From: Rhabditoides inermis
Lineage: Eukaryota; Nematoda; Chromadorea; Rhabditida; Rhabditidae
Reading direction: 5' to 3'
Assembly: GCA_963966185.1 (NCBI GenBank)
Contig: CAWZYM010000331.1
Location: forward strand, 1,507,001 to 1,571,000
Length of the DNA: 64,000 bases
Shown here in pieces: positions 1-13,403 of this stretch. The first letter of the stretch is position 1. Each line of letters opens with the position of its first letter. Under the pieces are notes generated by a model. The model ran no database searches. It was not told where the DNA came from and worked only from the letters and a program-made list of their open reading frames with translations. Both the position numbers and the translations under genes were made by a program.

Positions 1-2444
1 GAGTCTCGTGGACCATGTTTGCTAAATCCTACTGCTTGGCGCGAAATGCACATGTCTCACGTATGCAAATATTCAAAAAAAAATTAATTCACAACTCTGA
101 CAGACACGCAGTGGGATTTTGCAATTCAACTCGAGGTGACTTCTTAGACATCCCTGAGTCTCGTGGACCATGTTTGCAAAATCCTACTGCTTGGCGCGAG
201 ATGCACATGTCTCACGTATGCAAATATTCAACATTTTTAATTCACAATTCTGACAGACACGCAGTGGGATTTTGCCATTCAACTCGAGGTGACTTCTTAG
301 ACATCCCTGAGTCTCGTGGACCATGTTTGCAAAATCCCACTGCTTGGCGCGAGATGCACATGTTTCACGTATGCAAATATTCAACATTTTTAATTCACAA
401 CTCTGACAGACACGCAGTGGGATTTTGCAATTCAACTCGAGGTGACTTCTTAGACATTTCTGAGTCCCGTGGACCATGTTTGCAAAATCCCACTGCTTGG
501 CGCGAGATGCACATGTCTCACATATGCAAATATTAACCATTTTTAATTCATAACACTGACAGACACGCAGTGGGATTTTGCCATTCAACTCGAGGTGACT
601 TCTTAGACATCCCTGAGTCTCGTGGACCATGTTTGCAAAATCCCACTGCTTGGCGCGAGATGCACATGTTTCACGTATGCAAATATTCAACATTTTTAAT
701 TCACAACTCTGACAGACACGCAGTGGGATTTTGCAATTCAACTCGAGGTGACTTCTTAGACATTTCTGAGTCCCGTGGACCATGTTTGCAAAATCCCACT
801 GCTTGGCGCGAGATGCACATGTCTCACATATGCAAATGTTAACCATTTTTAATTCATAACACTGACAGACACGCAGTGGGATTTTGCCATTCAACTCGAG
901 GTGACTTCTTAGACATCCCTGAGTCCCGTGGACCATGTTTGCAAAATCCCACTGCTTGGCGCGAGATGCACATGTTTCACGTATGCAAATATTCAACATT
1001 TTTAATTCACAACTCTGACAGACACGCAGTGGGATTTTGCAATTCAACTCGAGGTGACTTCTTAGACATTTCTGAGTCCCGTGGACCATGTTTGCAAAAT
1101 CCCACTGCTTGGCGCGAGATGCACATGTCTCACATTTGCAAATATTAACCATTTTTAATTCATAACACTGACAGACACGCAGTGGGATTTTGCCATTCAA
1201 CTCGAGGTGACTTCTTAGACATCCCTGAGTCTCGTGGACCATGTTTGCTAAATCCTACTGCTTGGCGCGAAATGCACATGTCTCACGTATGCAAATATTC
1301 AAAAAAATTTAATTCACAACTCTGACAGACACGCAGTGGGATTTTGCAAATCAACTCGAGGTGACTTCTTAGACATCCCTGAATCTCGTGGACCATGTTT
1401 GCAAAATCCTACTGCTTGGCGCGAAATGCACATGTCTCACGTATGCAAATATTCAACATTTTTAATTCACAATTCTGACACACACGCAGTGGGATTTTGC
1501 CATTCAACTCGAGGTGACTTCTTAGACATCCCTGAGTCTCGTGGACCATGTTTGCAAAATCCCACTGCTTGGCGCGAGATGCACATGTTTCACGTATGCA
1601 AATATTCAACATTTTTAATTCACAACTCTGACAGACACGCAGTGGGATTTTGCAATTCAACTCGAGGTGACTTCTTAGACATTTCTGAGTCCCGTGGACC
1701 ATGTTTGCAAAATCCTACTGCTTGGCGCGAAATGCACATGTCTCACGTATGCAAATATTCAACATTTTTAATTCACAATTCTGACACACACGCAGTGGGA
1801 TTTTGCCATTCAACTCGAGGTGACTTCTTAGACATCCCTGAGTCTCGTGGACCATGTTTGCAAAATCCCACTGCTTGGCGCGAGATGCACATGTTTCACG
1901 TATGCAAATATTCAACATTTTTAATTCACAACTCTGACAGACACGCAGTGGGATTTTGCAATTCAACTCGAGGTGACTTCTTAGACATTTCTGAGTCCCG
2001 TGGACCATGTTTGCAAAATCCCACTGCTTGGCGCGAGATGCACATGTCTCACATATGCAAATATTAACCATTTTTAATTCATAACACTGACAGACACGCA
2101 GTGGGATTTTGCCATTCAACTCGAGGTGACTTCTTAGACATCCCTGAGTCTCGTGGACCATGTTTGCAAAATCCCACTGCTTGGCGCGAGATGCACATGT
2201 TTCACGTATGCAAATATTCAACATTTTTAATTCACAACTCTGACAGACACGCAGTGGGATTTTGCAATTCAACTCGAGGTGACTTCTTAGACATTTCTGA
2301 GTCCCGTGGACCATGTTTGCAAAATCCCACTGCTTGGCGCGAGATGCACATGTCTCACATATGCAAATATTAACCATTTTTAATTCATAACACTGACAAG
2401 CACGCAGTGGGATTTTGCAATTCAACTCGAGGTGACTTCTTATC
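1..2444. repeat. 153-bp satellite array with dimeric higher-order structure
   Basis: About 16 head-to-tail monomers of 153 bp (the first is 155). Monomer starts at GAGTC(T/C)CGTGG fall at 1, 156, 309 and 462. Two variants mostly alternate: one has CCCTGAGTCTCG followed by TTTCACGTATGC, the other TTTCTGAGTCCCG followed by TCTCACATATGC, so the larger period is 306 bp. Every monomer carries ATGCAAAT and GCTTGGCGCGA. The array stops abruptly at 2444, inside the segment GGTGACTTCTTA, where the 9-bp minisatellite begins. Open frames of 90-350 codons occur on both strands because the monomer (51 codons) lacks stops in some frames. I see nothing gene-like. The left edge is cut by the window. Confidence 0.95.
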
Positions 2445-5400
2445 ACCGCAATTACCACAATTACCACAATCCAGCAACCCAGCAACCCAGCAACCCAGCA
2501 ACCACAATTACCACAATTACCACAATTACCACAATTACCACAATTACCACAATTACCACAAATATTACAGTTACCACATCTACCACAATTACCACAATTA
2601 CCACAATTACCACAATTACCACAATTACCACAATTATCACAATTACCACAATTACCACAATTACCACAAATATTACAGTTACCACATCTACCACAATTAC
2701 CACAATTACCACAATTACCACAATTACCACAATTACCACAATTACCACAATTACAACAATTACCACAATTACCACAATTACCACAATTACCACAATTATC
2801 ACAATTACCACAATTACCACAATTACCACAATTACCACAATTACCACAATTACCACAATTACCACAATTACCACAATTACCACAATTACCACAATTACCA
2901 CAATTACCACAATTACCACAATTACCACAATTACCACAATTACCACAAATATTACAGTTACCACATCTACCACAATTACCACAATTACCACAATTATCAC
3001 AATTACCACAATTACCACAATTACCACAATTACCACAAATATTACAGTTACCACAAATATTACAGTTACCACATCTACCACAATTACCACAATTACCACA
3101 ATTATCACAATTACCACAATTACCACAATTACCACAATTACCACAAATATTACAGTTACCACATCTACCACAATTACCACAATTACCACAATTACCACAA
3201 TTACCACATCTACCACAATTACCACAATTACCACAATTACCACAATTACCACAATTACCACAAATATTACAGTTACCACAAAGTTACCACAATTACCACA
3301 ATTACCACAATTACCACAAATACCACAATTACCACAATTACCACAAATATTACAGTTACCACAAAGTTACCACATCTACCACAATTACCACAATTACCAC
3401 AATTACCACAATTACCACAATTACCACAATTACCACAATTACCACAATTACCACAATTACCACAAATATTACAGTTACCACAAAGTTACCACATCTACCA
3501 CAATTACCACAATTACCACAATTACCACAATTACCACAATTACCACAATTACCACAATTACCACAATTACCACAATTACCACAATTACCACAATTACCAC
3601 AATTACCACAATTACCACAATTACCACAATTACCACAATTACCACAATTACCACAATTACCACAATTACCACAATTACCACAATTACCACAATTACCACA
3701 ATTACCACAATTACCACAATTACCACAATTACCACAATTACCACAATTACCACAATTACCACAATTACCACAATTACCACAATTACCACAATTACCACAA
3801 TTACCACAATTACCACAATTACCACAATTACCACAATTACCACAATTACCACAATTACCACAATTACCACAATTACCACAATTACCACAAATATTACAGT
3901 TACCACAAATATTACAATTACCACAATTACCACAATTACCACAATTACCACAATTACCACAATTACCACAATTACCACAATTACCACAATTACCACAATT
4001 ACCACAATTACCACAATTACCACAATTACCACATCTACCACAATTACCACAATTACCACAATTACCACAATTACCACAATTACCACAAATATTACAGTTA
4101 CCACAAATATTACAGTTACCACATCTACCACAATTACCACAATTACCACAATTACCACAATTACCACAATTACCACAATTACCACAATTACCACAATTAC
4201 CACAAATATTACAGTTACCACAAATATTACAGTTACCACATCTACCACAATTACCACAATTACCACAATTACCACAAATATTACAGTTACCACAAATATT
4301 ACAGTTACCACATCTACCACAATTACCACAATTACCACAATTACCACAATTACCACAATTACCACAATTACCACAATTACCACAATTACCACAATTACCA
4401 CAATTACCACAATTACCACAATTACCACAATTACCACAATTACCACAATTACCACAATTACCACAATTACCACAATTACCACAATTACCACAATTACCAC
4501 AATTACCACAATTACCACAATTACCACAATTACCACAATTACCACAATTACCACAATTACCACAATTACCACAATTACCACAATTACCACAATTACCACA
4601 ATTACCACAATTACCACAATTACCACAATTACCACAATTACCACAATTACCACAATTACCACAATTACCACAATTACCACAATTACCACAATTACCACAA
4701 TTACCACAATTACCACAATTACCACAATTACCACAATTACCACAATTACCACAATTACCACAATTACCACAATTACCACAATTACCACAATTACCACAAT
4801 TACCACAATTACCACAATTACCACAATTACCACAATTACCACAATTACCACAATTACCACAATTACCACAATTACCACAATTACCACAATTACCACAATT
4901 ACCACAATTACCACAATTACCACAATTACCACAATTACCACAATTACCACAATTACCACAATTACCACAATTACCACAATTACCACAATTACCACAATTA
5001 CCACAATTACCACAATTACCACAATTACCACAATTACCACAATTACCACAATTACCACAATTACCACAATTACCACAATTACCACAATTACCACAATTAC
5101 CACAATTACCACAATTACCACAATTACCACAATTACCACAATTACCACAATTACCACAATTACCACAATTACCACAATTACCACAATTACCACAATTACC
5201 ACAATTACCACAATTACCACAATTACCACAATTACCACAATTACCACAATTACCACAATTACCACAATTACCACAATTACCACAATTACCACAATTACCA
5301 CAATTACCACAATTACCACAATTACCACAATTACCACAATTACCACAATTACCACAATTACCACAATTACCACAATTACCACAATTACCACAATTACCAC

Positions 5401-8400
5401 AATTACCACAATTACCACAATTACCACAATTACCACAATTACCACAATTACCACAATTACCACAATTACCACAATTACCACAATTACCACAATTACCACA
5501 ATTACCACAATTACCACAATTACCACAATTACCACAATTACCACAATTACCACAATTACCACAATTACCACAATTACCACAATTACCACAATTACCACAA
5601 TTACCACAATTACCACAATTACCACAATTACCACAATTACCACAATTACCACAATTACCACAATTACCACAATTACCACAATTACCACAATTACCACAAT
5701 TACCACAATTACCACAATTACCACAATTACCACAATTACCACAATTACCACAATTACCACAATTACCACATGTTCCACATATACCACAGTTACCATAATT
5801 ACCACAATTACCACAATTACCACATGTTCCACATATACCACAGTTACCATAATTACCACAATTACCACAATTACCACAATTACCACAATTACCACAATTA
5901 CCACAATTACCACAATTACCACAATAACCACAATTACCACACTTGCCAGAATAACCACAGTTACCACATTCACCACAACAATTACCACAGTTGCCACAAT
6001 TACCACAATTACCACATATACCACAATTACTACAATTACTACAATTACCTCAACTACCACAGTTACCACAATTACCACAATTACCACAATTACCACATAC
6101 CACAATCACCGCAATTACCACAATTACCACAATCCAGCAACTCAGCAACCCAGCAACCCAGCAACCACAATTACCACAATTACCACAATTACCCTAATTA
6201 CCACAATTACCACAATCATTACAGTTACCACATCTACCACAATTACCACAATTACCACAATTACCACAATTACCACAATTACTACAATTTCCACAATTAC
6301 CACAGTTACCCCAATTACCACAATTACCACAATTACCACAATTACCACAATTGCCACAATTACCACAATTACCACAATTACCACAATTACCACAATTACC
6401 ACAATTTCCACAATTTCCACAATTACCACAATTACCACAATTACCACATTTTCCACATATACCACAGTTACCATAATTACCACAATTACCACAATTACCA
6501 CAATTACCACAATTACCACAATTACCACAATTACCACAATTACCACAATTACCACACTTGCCACAATAACCACAGTTACCACAATTACCACAACAATTAC
6601 CACAGTTGCCACAATTACCACAATTACCACAAATACCACAATTACTACAATTACTACAATTACCTCAACTACCACAGTTACCACAATTACCACAATTACC
6701 ACATACCACAATCACCGCAATTACCACAATTACCACAATCCAGCAACTCAGCAACCCAGCAACACAGCAACCCAGCAACCACAATTAACACAATTACCAC
6801 AATTACCACAATTACCACAATTACTACAATTTCCACAATTACCACAGTTACCACAATTACCACAATTACCACAATTACCACAATTACCACAATTACCACA
6901 ATTACTACAATTTCTACAATTACCACAATCCAGCAACCCAGCAACCCATCAACCCAGCAACCCAGCAACCACAATTACAACAATTACCACAATTACCACA
7001 ATTACCACAATCCAGCATCCCAGCAACCCAGCAACCCAGCAACCCAGCAACCACAATTACCACAATTACCACAATTACCACAATTACCACAATTACCACA
7101 ATTACCACAATTACCACACTTACCACAATTACCACAATTACCACAATTACCACAATTACCACAATTACCACAATTACCACAATTACCACAATTACCACAA
7201 TTACCACAATTACCACAATTACCACAATTACCACAATTACCACAATTACCACAATTACCACAATTACCACAATTACCACAATTACCACAATTACCACAAT
7301 TACCACAATTACCACAATTACCACAATTACCACAATTACCACAATTACCACAATTACCACAATTACCACAATTACCACAATTACCACAATTACCACAATT
7401 ACCACAATTACCACAATTACTGCAATTACTACAATTACCACAATTACTACAATTACCACAATTACCACAATTACCACAATTACCACAATTACCACAATTA
7501 CCACAATTACCACAATTACTACAATTACTAAAATTACCACAATTACCACAATTACCACAATTACCACAATTACTACAATTACTACAATTACTACAATTAC
7601 TACAATTTCCACAATTACCACAGTTACCACAGTTACCACAGTTACCACAATTACCACAATTACCACAATTACCACAATTACCACAATTACCACAATTACC
7701 ACAATTACCACAATTACCACAATTACCACAATTACCACAATTACCACAATTACCACAATTACCACAATTACCACAATTACCACAATTACCACAATTACCA
7801 CAATTACCACAATTACCACAATTACCACAATTACCACAATTACCACAATTACCACAATTACCACAATTACCACAATTACCACAATTACCACAATTACCAC
7901 AATTACCACAATTACCACAATTACCACAATTACCACAATTACCACAATTACCACAATTACCACAATTACCACAATTACCACAATTACCACAATTACCACA
8001 ATTACCACATTACCACAATTACCACAATTACCACAATTACCACAATTACCACATTACCACAATTACCACAATTACCACAATTACCACAATTACCACAATT
8101 ACCACAATTACCACAATTACCACAATTACCACAATTACCACAATTACCACAATTACCACAATTACCACAATTACCACAATTACCACAATTACCACAATTA
8201 CCACAATTACCACAATTACCACAATTACCACAATTACCACAATTACCACAATTACCACAATTACCACAATTACCACAATTACCACAATTACCACAATTAC
8301 CACAATTACCACAATTACCACAATTACCACAATTACCACAATTACCACAATTACCACAATTACCACAATTACCACAATTACCACAATCACCACAATTACC

Positions 8401-9160
8401 ACAATTACCACAATTACCACAATTACCACAATTACCACAATTACCACAATTACCACAATTACCACAATCACCACAATCACCACAATTACCACAATTACCA
8501 CAATTACCACAATTACCACAATTACCACAATTACCACAATTACCACAATTACCACAATTACCACAATTACCACAATTACCACAATTACCACAATTACCAC
8601 AATTACCACAATTACCACAATTACCACAATTACCACAATTACCACAATTACCACAATTACCACAATTACCACAATTACCACAATTACCACAATTACCACA
8701 ATTACCACAATTACCACAATTACCACAATTACCACAATTACCACAATTACCACAATTACCACAATTACCACAATTACCACAATTACCACAATTACCACAA
8801 TTACCACAATTACCACAATTACCACAATTACCACAATTACCACAATTACCACAATTACCACAATTACCACAATTACCACAATTACCACAATTACCACAAT
8901 TACCACAATTACCACAATTACCACAATTACCACAATTACCACAATTACCACAATTACCACAATTACCACAATTACCACAATTACCACAATTACCACAATT
9001 ACCACAATTACCACAATTACCACAATTACCACAATTACCACAATTACCACAATTACCACAATTACCACAATTACCACAATTACCACAATTACCACAATTA
9101 CCACAATTACCACAATTACCACAATTACCACAATTACCACAATTACCACAATTACCACTT
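2445..9160. repeat. 9-bp minisatellite (CCACAATTA)n, about 6.7 kb
   Basis: Roughly 740 tandem copies of the 9-mer CCACAATTA. Stretches such as about 4318-5766 are perfect for some 160 copies. Degenerate stretches (2500-4310 and 5770-7000) carry variants: CAAATATTACAGTTACCACATCTAC, broken here as CAAATATTACAG and TTACCACATCTAC, plus TGTTCCACATATACCACAG. Short islands of the 8-mer CCCAGCAA interrupt it near 2470-2500, 6133-6165, 6740-6780, 6930-6970 and 7010-7050. The unit is a multiple of three and contains a stop in only one of six frames, which creates a false 2295-codon open frame (2407-9294, plus) and others on both strands, with PQL, HNY, TIT, IVV or NCG repeats. Confidence 0.95.
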
Positions 9161-9448
9161 TATTCCAGCAATTATTCCAGCAACCCAGCAACTCAGCAAC
9201 CCAGCAACTCAGCAACCCAGCAACCCAGCAACCCAGCAACCCAGCAACCCAGCAACCCAGCAACCCAGCAACCCAGCAACTTGTTAATTCATAAAATCGA
9301 TACACGCAGATAGTTGTTTTTGTTGTACCTGTTGTTGATTGATTGATAATGAACAATATTGATCGGAAACTTGTTATTTCTGAGATTCCCTCAGCCGAAT
9401 AAAAAATGTTTTTTTAATGTTTTTATTTTTCATGTATGGCGCTTTCCT

Positions 9449-9540
9449 GGCGGACTGGCGCCGTCCGCCGCGCCGTGGCACCGACCGCGGCGACTAGTAT
9501 GGCGCCGCGAAGGGCGCCACGGCGCGGCGGAGTCCGCCGC
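9449..9540. repeat. GC-rich foldback core (first copy of the satellite core)
   Basis: A 15-bp perfect stem joins 9465-9479 (CCGCCGCGCCGTGGC) to 9516-9530 (GCCACGGCGCGGCGG). Inside it a 7-bp stem joins 9486-9492 (CGCGGCG) to 9503-9509 (CGCCGCG), with a 10-base loop containing ACTAGT. Alternative hairpins use the same bases: 9449-9455 (GGCGGAC) with 9463-9469 (GTCCGCC), and the short palindrome GGCGGAGTCCGCC near 9525-9537. The same structure recurs in every unit of the array. It is listed once here as the type copy. Confidence 0.85.
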
Positions 9541-10050
9541 CCAGCAACCCAGCAACCCAGCAACCCAGCAACCCAGCAACCCAGCAACCCAGCAACCCAG
9601 CAACCCAGCAACCCAGCAACCCAGCAACCCAGCAACCCAGCAACCCAACAACCCAGCAACCCAGCAACCCAGCAACCCAGCAACCCAGCAACCCAGCAAC
9701 CCAGCAACCCAGCAACCCAGCAACCCAGCAACCCAGCAACCCAGCAACCCAGAAACCCAGCAACCCAGCAACCCAGCAACCCAGCAACCCAGCAACCCAG
9801 CAACCCAGCAACCCAGCAACCCAGCAACCCAGAAACCCAGCAACCCAGCAACCCAGCAACCCAGCAACCCAGCAACCCAACAACCCAGCAACCCAGCAAC
9901 CCAGCAACCCAGCAACCCAGCAACCCAGCAACCCAGCAACCCAGCAACCCAGCAACCCAGCAACCCAGCAACCCAGCAACCCAGCAACCCAGCAACCCAG
10001 CAACCCAGCAACCCAGCAACCCAGCAACCCAGCAACCCAGCAACCCAGCA
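9540..10050. repeat. Long (CCCAGCAA)n run
   Basis: About 64 tandem copies of the 8-mer CCCAGCAA with a few point variants (CCCAACAA, CCCAGAAA). Because 8 is not a multiple of 3, three copies encode the 8-residue period PSNPATQQ on the plus strand and the LLGCWVAG period on the minus strand, in all three frames of each strand, so the spurious open frames overlap. Comparable long runs lie at about 11918-12308, 12917-13325, 14863-15338, 15601-15945 and 17488-17928. Confidence 0.95.
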
Positions 10051-10733
10051 ACTTGTTATTTCGTAAATTCGATACACGCAGATATTTGTTTTTGTTGTAC
10101 CTGATGTTGATTGATTGATAATGAACAATATTGATCGGAAACTTGTTACTTCTGAGATTCCCTCAGCCGAATAAAAAATGTTTTTTTTTTAAATGTTTTT
10201 ATTTTTCATGTATGGCGCTTTCCTGGCGGACTGGCGCCGTCCGCCGCGCCGTGGCACCGACCGCGGCGACTAGTATGGCGCCGCGAAGGGCGCCACGGCG
10301 CGGCGGAGTCCGCCGCCCAGCAACCCAGCAACCCAGAAACCCAGCAACCCAGCAACCCAGCAACCCAGCAACCCAGCAACCCAGCAACTTGTTATTTCGT
10401 AAATTCGATACACGCAGATAGTTGTTTTTGTTGTACCTGATGTTGATTGATTGATAATGAACAATATTGATCGGAAACTTGTTATTTCTGAGATTCCCTC
10501 AGCCGAATAAAAAATGTTTTTTTTTTAAAATGTTTTTATTTTTCGTGTATGGCGCTTTCCTGGCGGACTGGCGCCGTCCGCCGCGCCGTGGCACCGACCG
10601 CGGCGACTAGTATGGCGCCGCGAAGGGCGCCACGGCGCGGCGGAGTCCGCCGCCCAGCAACCCAGCAACCCAGCAACCCAGCAACCCAGCAACCCAGCAA
10701 CCCAGCAACCCAGCAACCCAGCAACGCAGCAAC

Positions 10734-11592
10734 CACAATTACAACAATTACCACAATTACCACAATTACCACAATCCAGCATCCCAGCAACCCAGCAACC
10801 ACAATTACCACAATTACCACAATTAGCACAATTAGCACAATTACCACAATTACCACAATTACCACAATTACCACAATTACCACAATTACCACAATTACCA
10901 CAATTACCACAATTACCACAATTACCACAATTACCACAATTACCACAATTACCACAATTACCACAATTACCACAATTACTACAATTACTACAATTTCCAC
11001 AATTACCACAGTTACCACAATTACCACAATTACCACAATTACCACAATTACCACAATTACCACAATTACCACAATTACCACAATTACCACAATTACCACA
11101 ATTACCACAATTACCACAATTACCACAATTACCACAATTACCACAATTACCACAATTACCACAATTACCACAATTACCACAATTACCACAATTACCACAA
11201 TTACCACAATTACCACATTACCACATTACCACAATTACCACAATTACCACAATCACCACAATTACCACAATTACCACAATTACCACAATTACCACAATTA
11301 CCACAATTACCACAATCACCACAATTACCACAATTACCACAATTACCACAATTACCACAATTACCACAATTACCACAATTACCACAATTACCACAATTAC
11401 CACAATTACCACAATTACCACAATTACCACAATTACCACAATTACCACAATTACCACAATTACCACAATTACCACAATTACCACATTACCACATTACCAC
11501 AATTACCACAATCACCACAATTACCACAATTACCACAATTACCACAATTACCACAATTACCACAATTACCACAATTACCACAATTACCACAT
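10734..11592. repeat. 9-bp minisatellite block inside the composite array
   Basis: A further block of (CCACAATTA)n, entered and left through short CCCAGCAA runs (ends GCAACCACAATTAC and ACCACATTCCAGCAACC). It contains variants seen in the main minisatellite (ACTACAATTTCCAC, CCACAATCACCAC). This shows repeated exchange between the two repeat families. Confidence 0.93.
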
Positions 11593-13403
11593 TCCAGCAA
11601 CCCAGCAACCCAGCAACCCAGCAACCCAGCAACCCAGCAACCCAGCAACCCAGCAACTTGTTAATTCATAAATTCGATACACGCAGATAGTTGTTTTTGT
11701 TGTACCTGTTGTTGATTGATTGATAATGAACAATATTGATCGGAAACTTGTTATTTCTGAGATTCCCTCAGCCGAATAAAAAATGTTTTTTTAATGTTTT
11801 TATTTTTCATGTATGGCGCTTTCCTGGCGGACTGGCGCCGTCCGCCGCGCCGTGGCACCGACCGCGGCGACTAGTATGGCGCCGCGAAGGGCGCCACGGC
11901 GCGGCGGAGTCCGCCGCCCAGCAACCCAGCAACCCAGCAACCCAGCAACCCAGCAACCCAGCAACCCAGCAACCCAGCAACCCAGCAACCCAGCAACCCA
12001 GCAACCCAGCAACCCAGCAACCCAGCAACCCAGCAACCCAGCAACCCAGCAACCCAGCAACTCAGCAACCCAGCAACCCAGCAACCCAGCAACCCAGCAA
12101 CCCAGCAACCCAGCAACCCAGCAACCCAGCAACCCAGCAACCCAGCAACCCAGCAACCCAGCAACCCAGCAACCCAGCAACCCAGCAACCCAGAAACCCA
12201 GAAACCCAGCAACCCAGCAACCCAGCAACCCAGCAACCCAGCAACCCAGCAACCCAGCAACCCAGCAACCCAGCAACCCAGCAACCCAGCAACCCAGCAA
12301 CCCAGCAACTTGTTATTTCGTAAATTCGATACACGCAGATAGTTGTTTTTGTTGTACCTGTTGTTGATTGATTGATAATGAACAATATTGATCGGAAACT
12401 TGTTATTTCTGAGATTCCCTCAGCCGAATAAAAAATGTTTTTTTTAAGTTTTTATTTTTCATGTATGGCGCTTTCCTGGCGGACTGGCGCCGTCCGCCGC
12501 GCCGTGGCACCGACCGCGGCGACTAGTATGGCGCCGCGAAGGGCGCCACGGCGCGGCGGAGTCCGCCGCCCAGCAACCCAGCAACCCAGCAACCCAGCAA
12601 CCCAGCAACCCAGCAACCCAGCAACCCAGCAACCCAGCAACCCAGCAACCCAGCAACTTGTTATTTCGTAAATTCGATACACGCAGATAGTTGTTTTTGT
12701 TGTACCTGTTGTTGATTGATTGATAATGAACAATATTGATCGGAAACTTGTTATTTCTGAGATTCCCTCAGCCGAATAAAAAATGTTTTTTTAATGTTTT
12801 TATTTTTCATGTATGGCGCTTTCCTGGCAGACTGGCGCCGTCCGCCGCGCCGTGGCACCGACCGCGGCGACTAGTATGGCGCCGCGAAGGGCGCCACGGC
12901 GCGGCGGAGTCCGCCGCCCAGCAACCCAGCAACCCAGCAACCCAGCAACCCAGCAACCCAGCAACCCAGCAACCCAGCAACCCAGCAACCCAGCAACCCA
13001 GCAACCCAGCAACCCAGCAACCCAGCAACCCAGCAACCCAGCAACCCAGCAACCCAGCAACCCAGCAACCCAGCAACCCAGCAACCCAGCAACCCAGCAA
13101 CCCAGCAACCCAGCAACCCAGCAACCCAGCAACCCAGCAACCCAGCAACCCAGCAACCCAGCAACCCAGCAACCCAGCAACCCAGCAACCCAGCAACCCA
13201 GCAACCCAGCAACCCAGCAACCCAGCAACCCAGCAACCCAGCAACCCAGCAACCCAGCAACCCAGCAACCCAGCAACCCAGCAACCCAGCAACCCAACAA
13301 CCCAGCAACCCAGCAACCCAGCAACTTGTTATTTCGTAAATTCGATACACGCAGATAGTTGTTTTTGTTGTACCTGTTGTTGATTGATTGATAATGAACA
13401 ATA

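Noticed and set aside
2407..9294. Open frame of 2295 codons
   Set aside because: Made of the 9-mer repeat (HNY, PQL, TIT) and changes repeat frame at indels; other frames on both strands are equally open. A property of the unit, not a gene.
9540..10050. Telomere-type repeat
   Set aside because: The 8-mer CCCAGCAA does not match nematode TTAGGC or other telomere units and is internal to the window.
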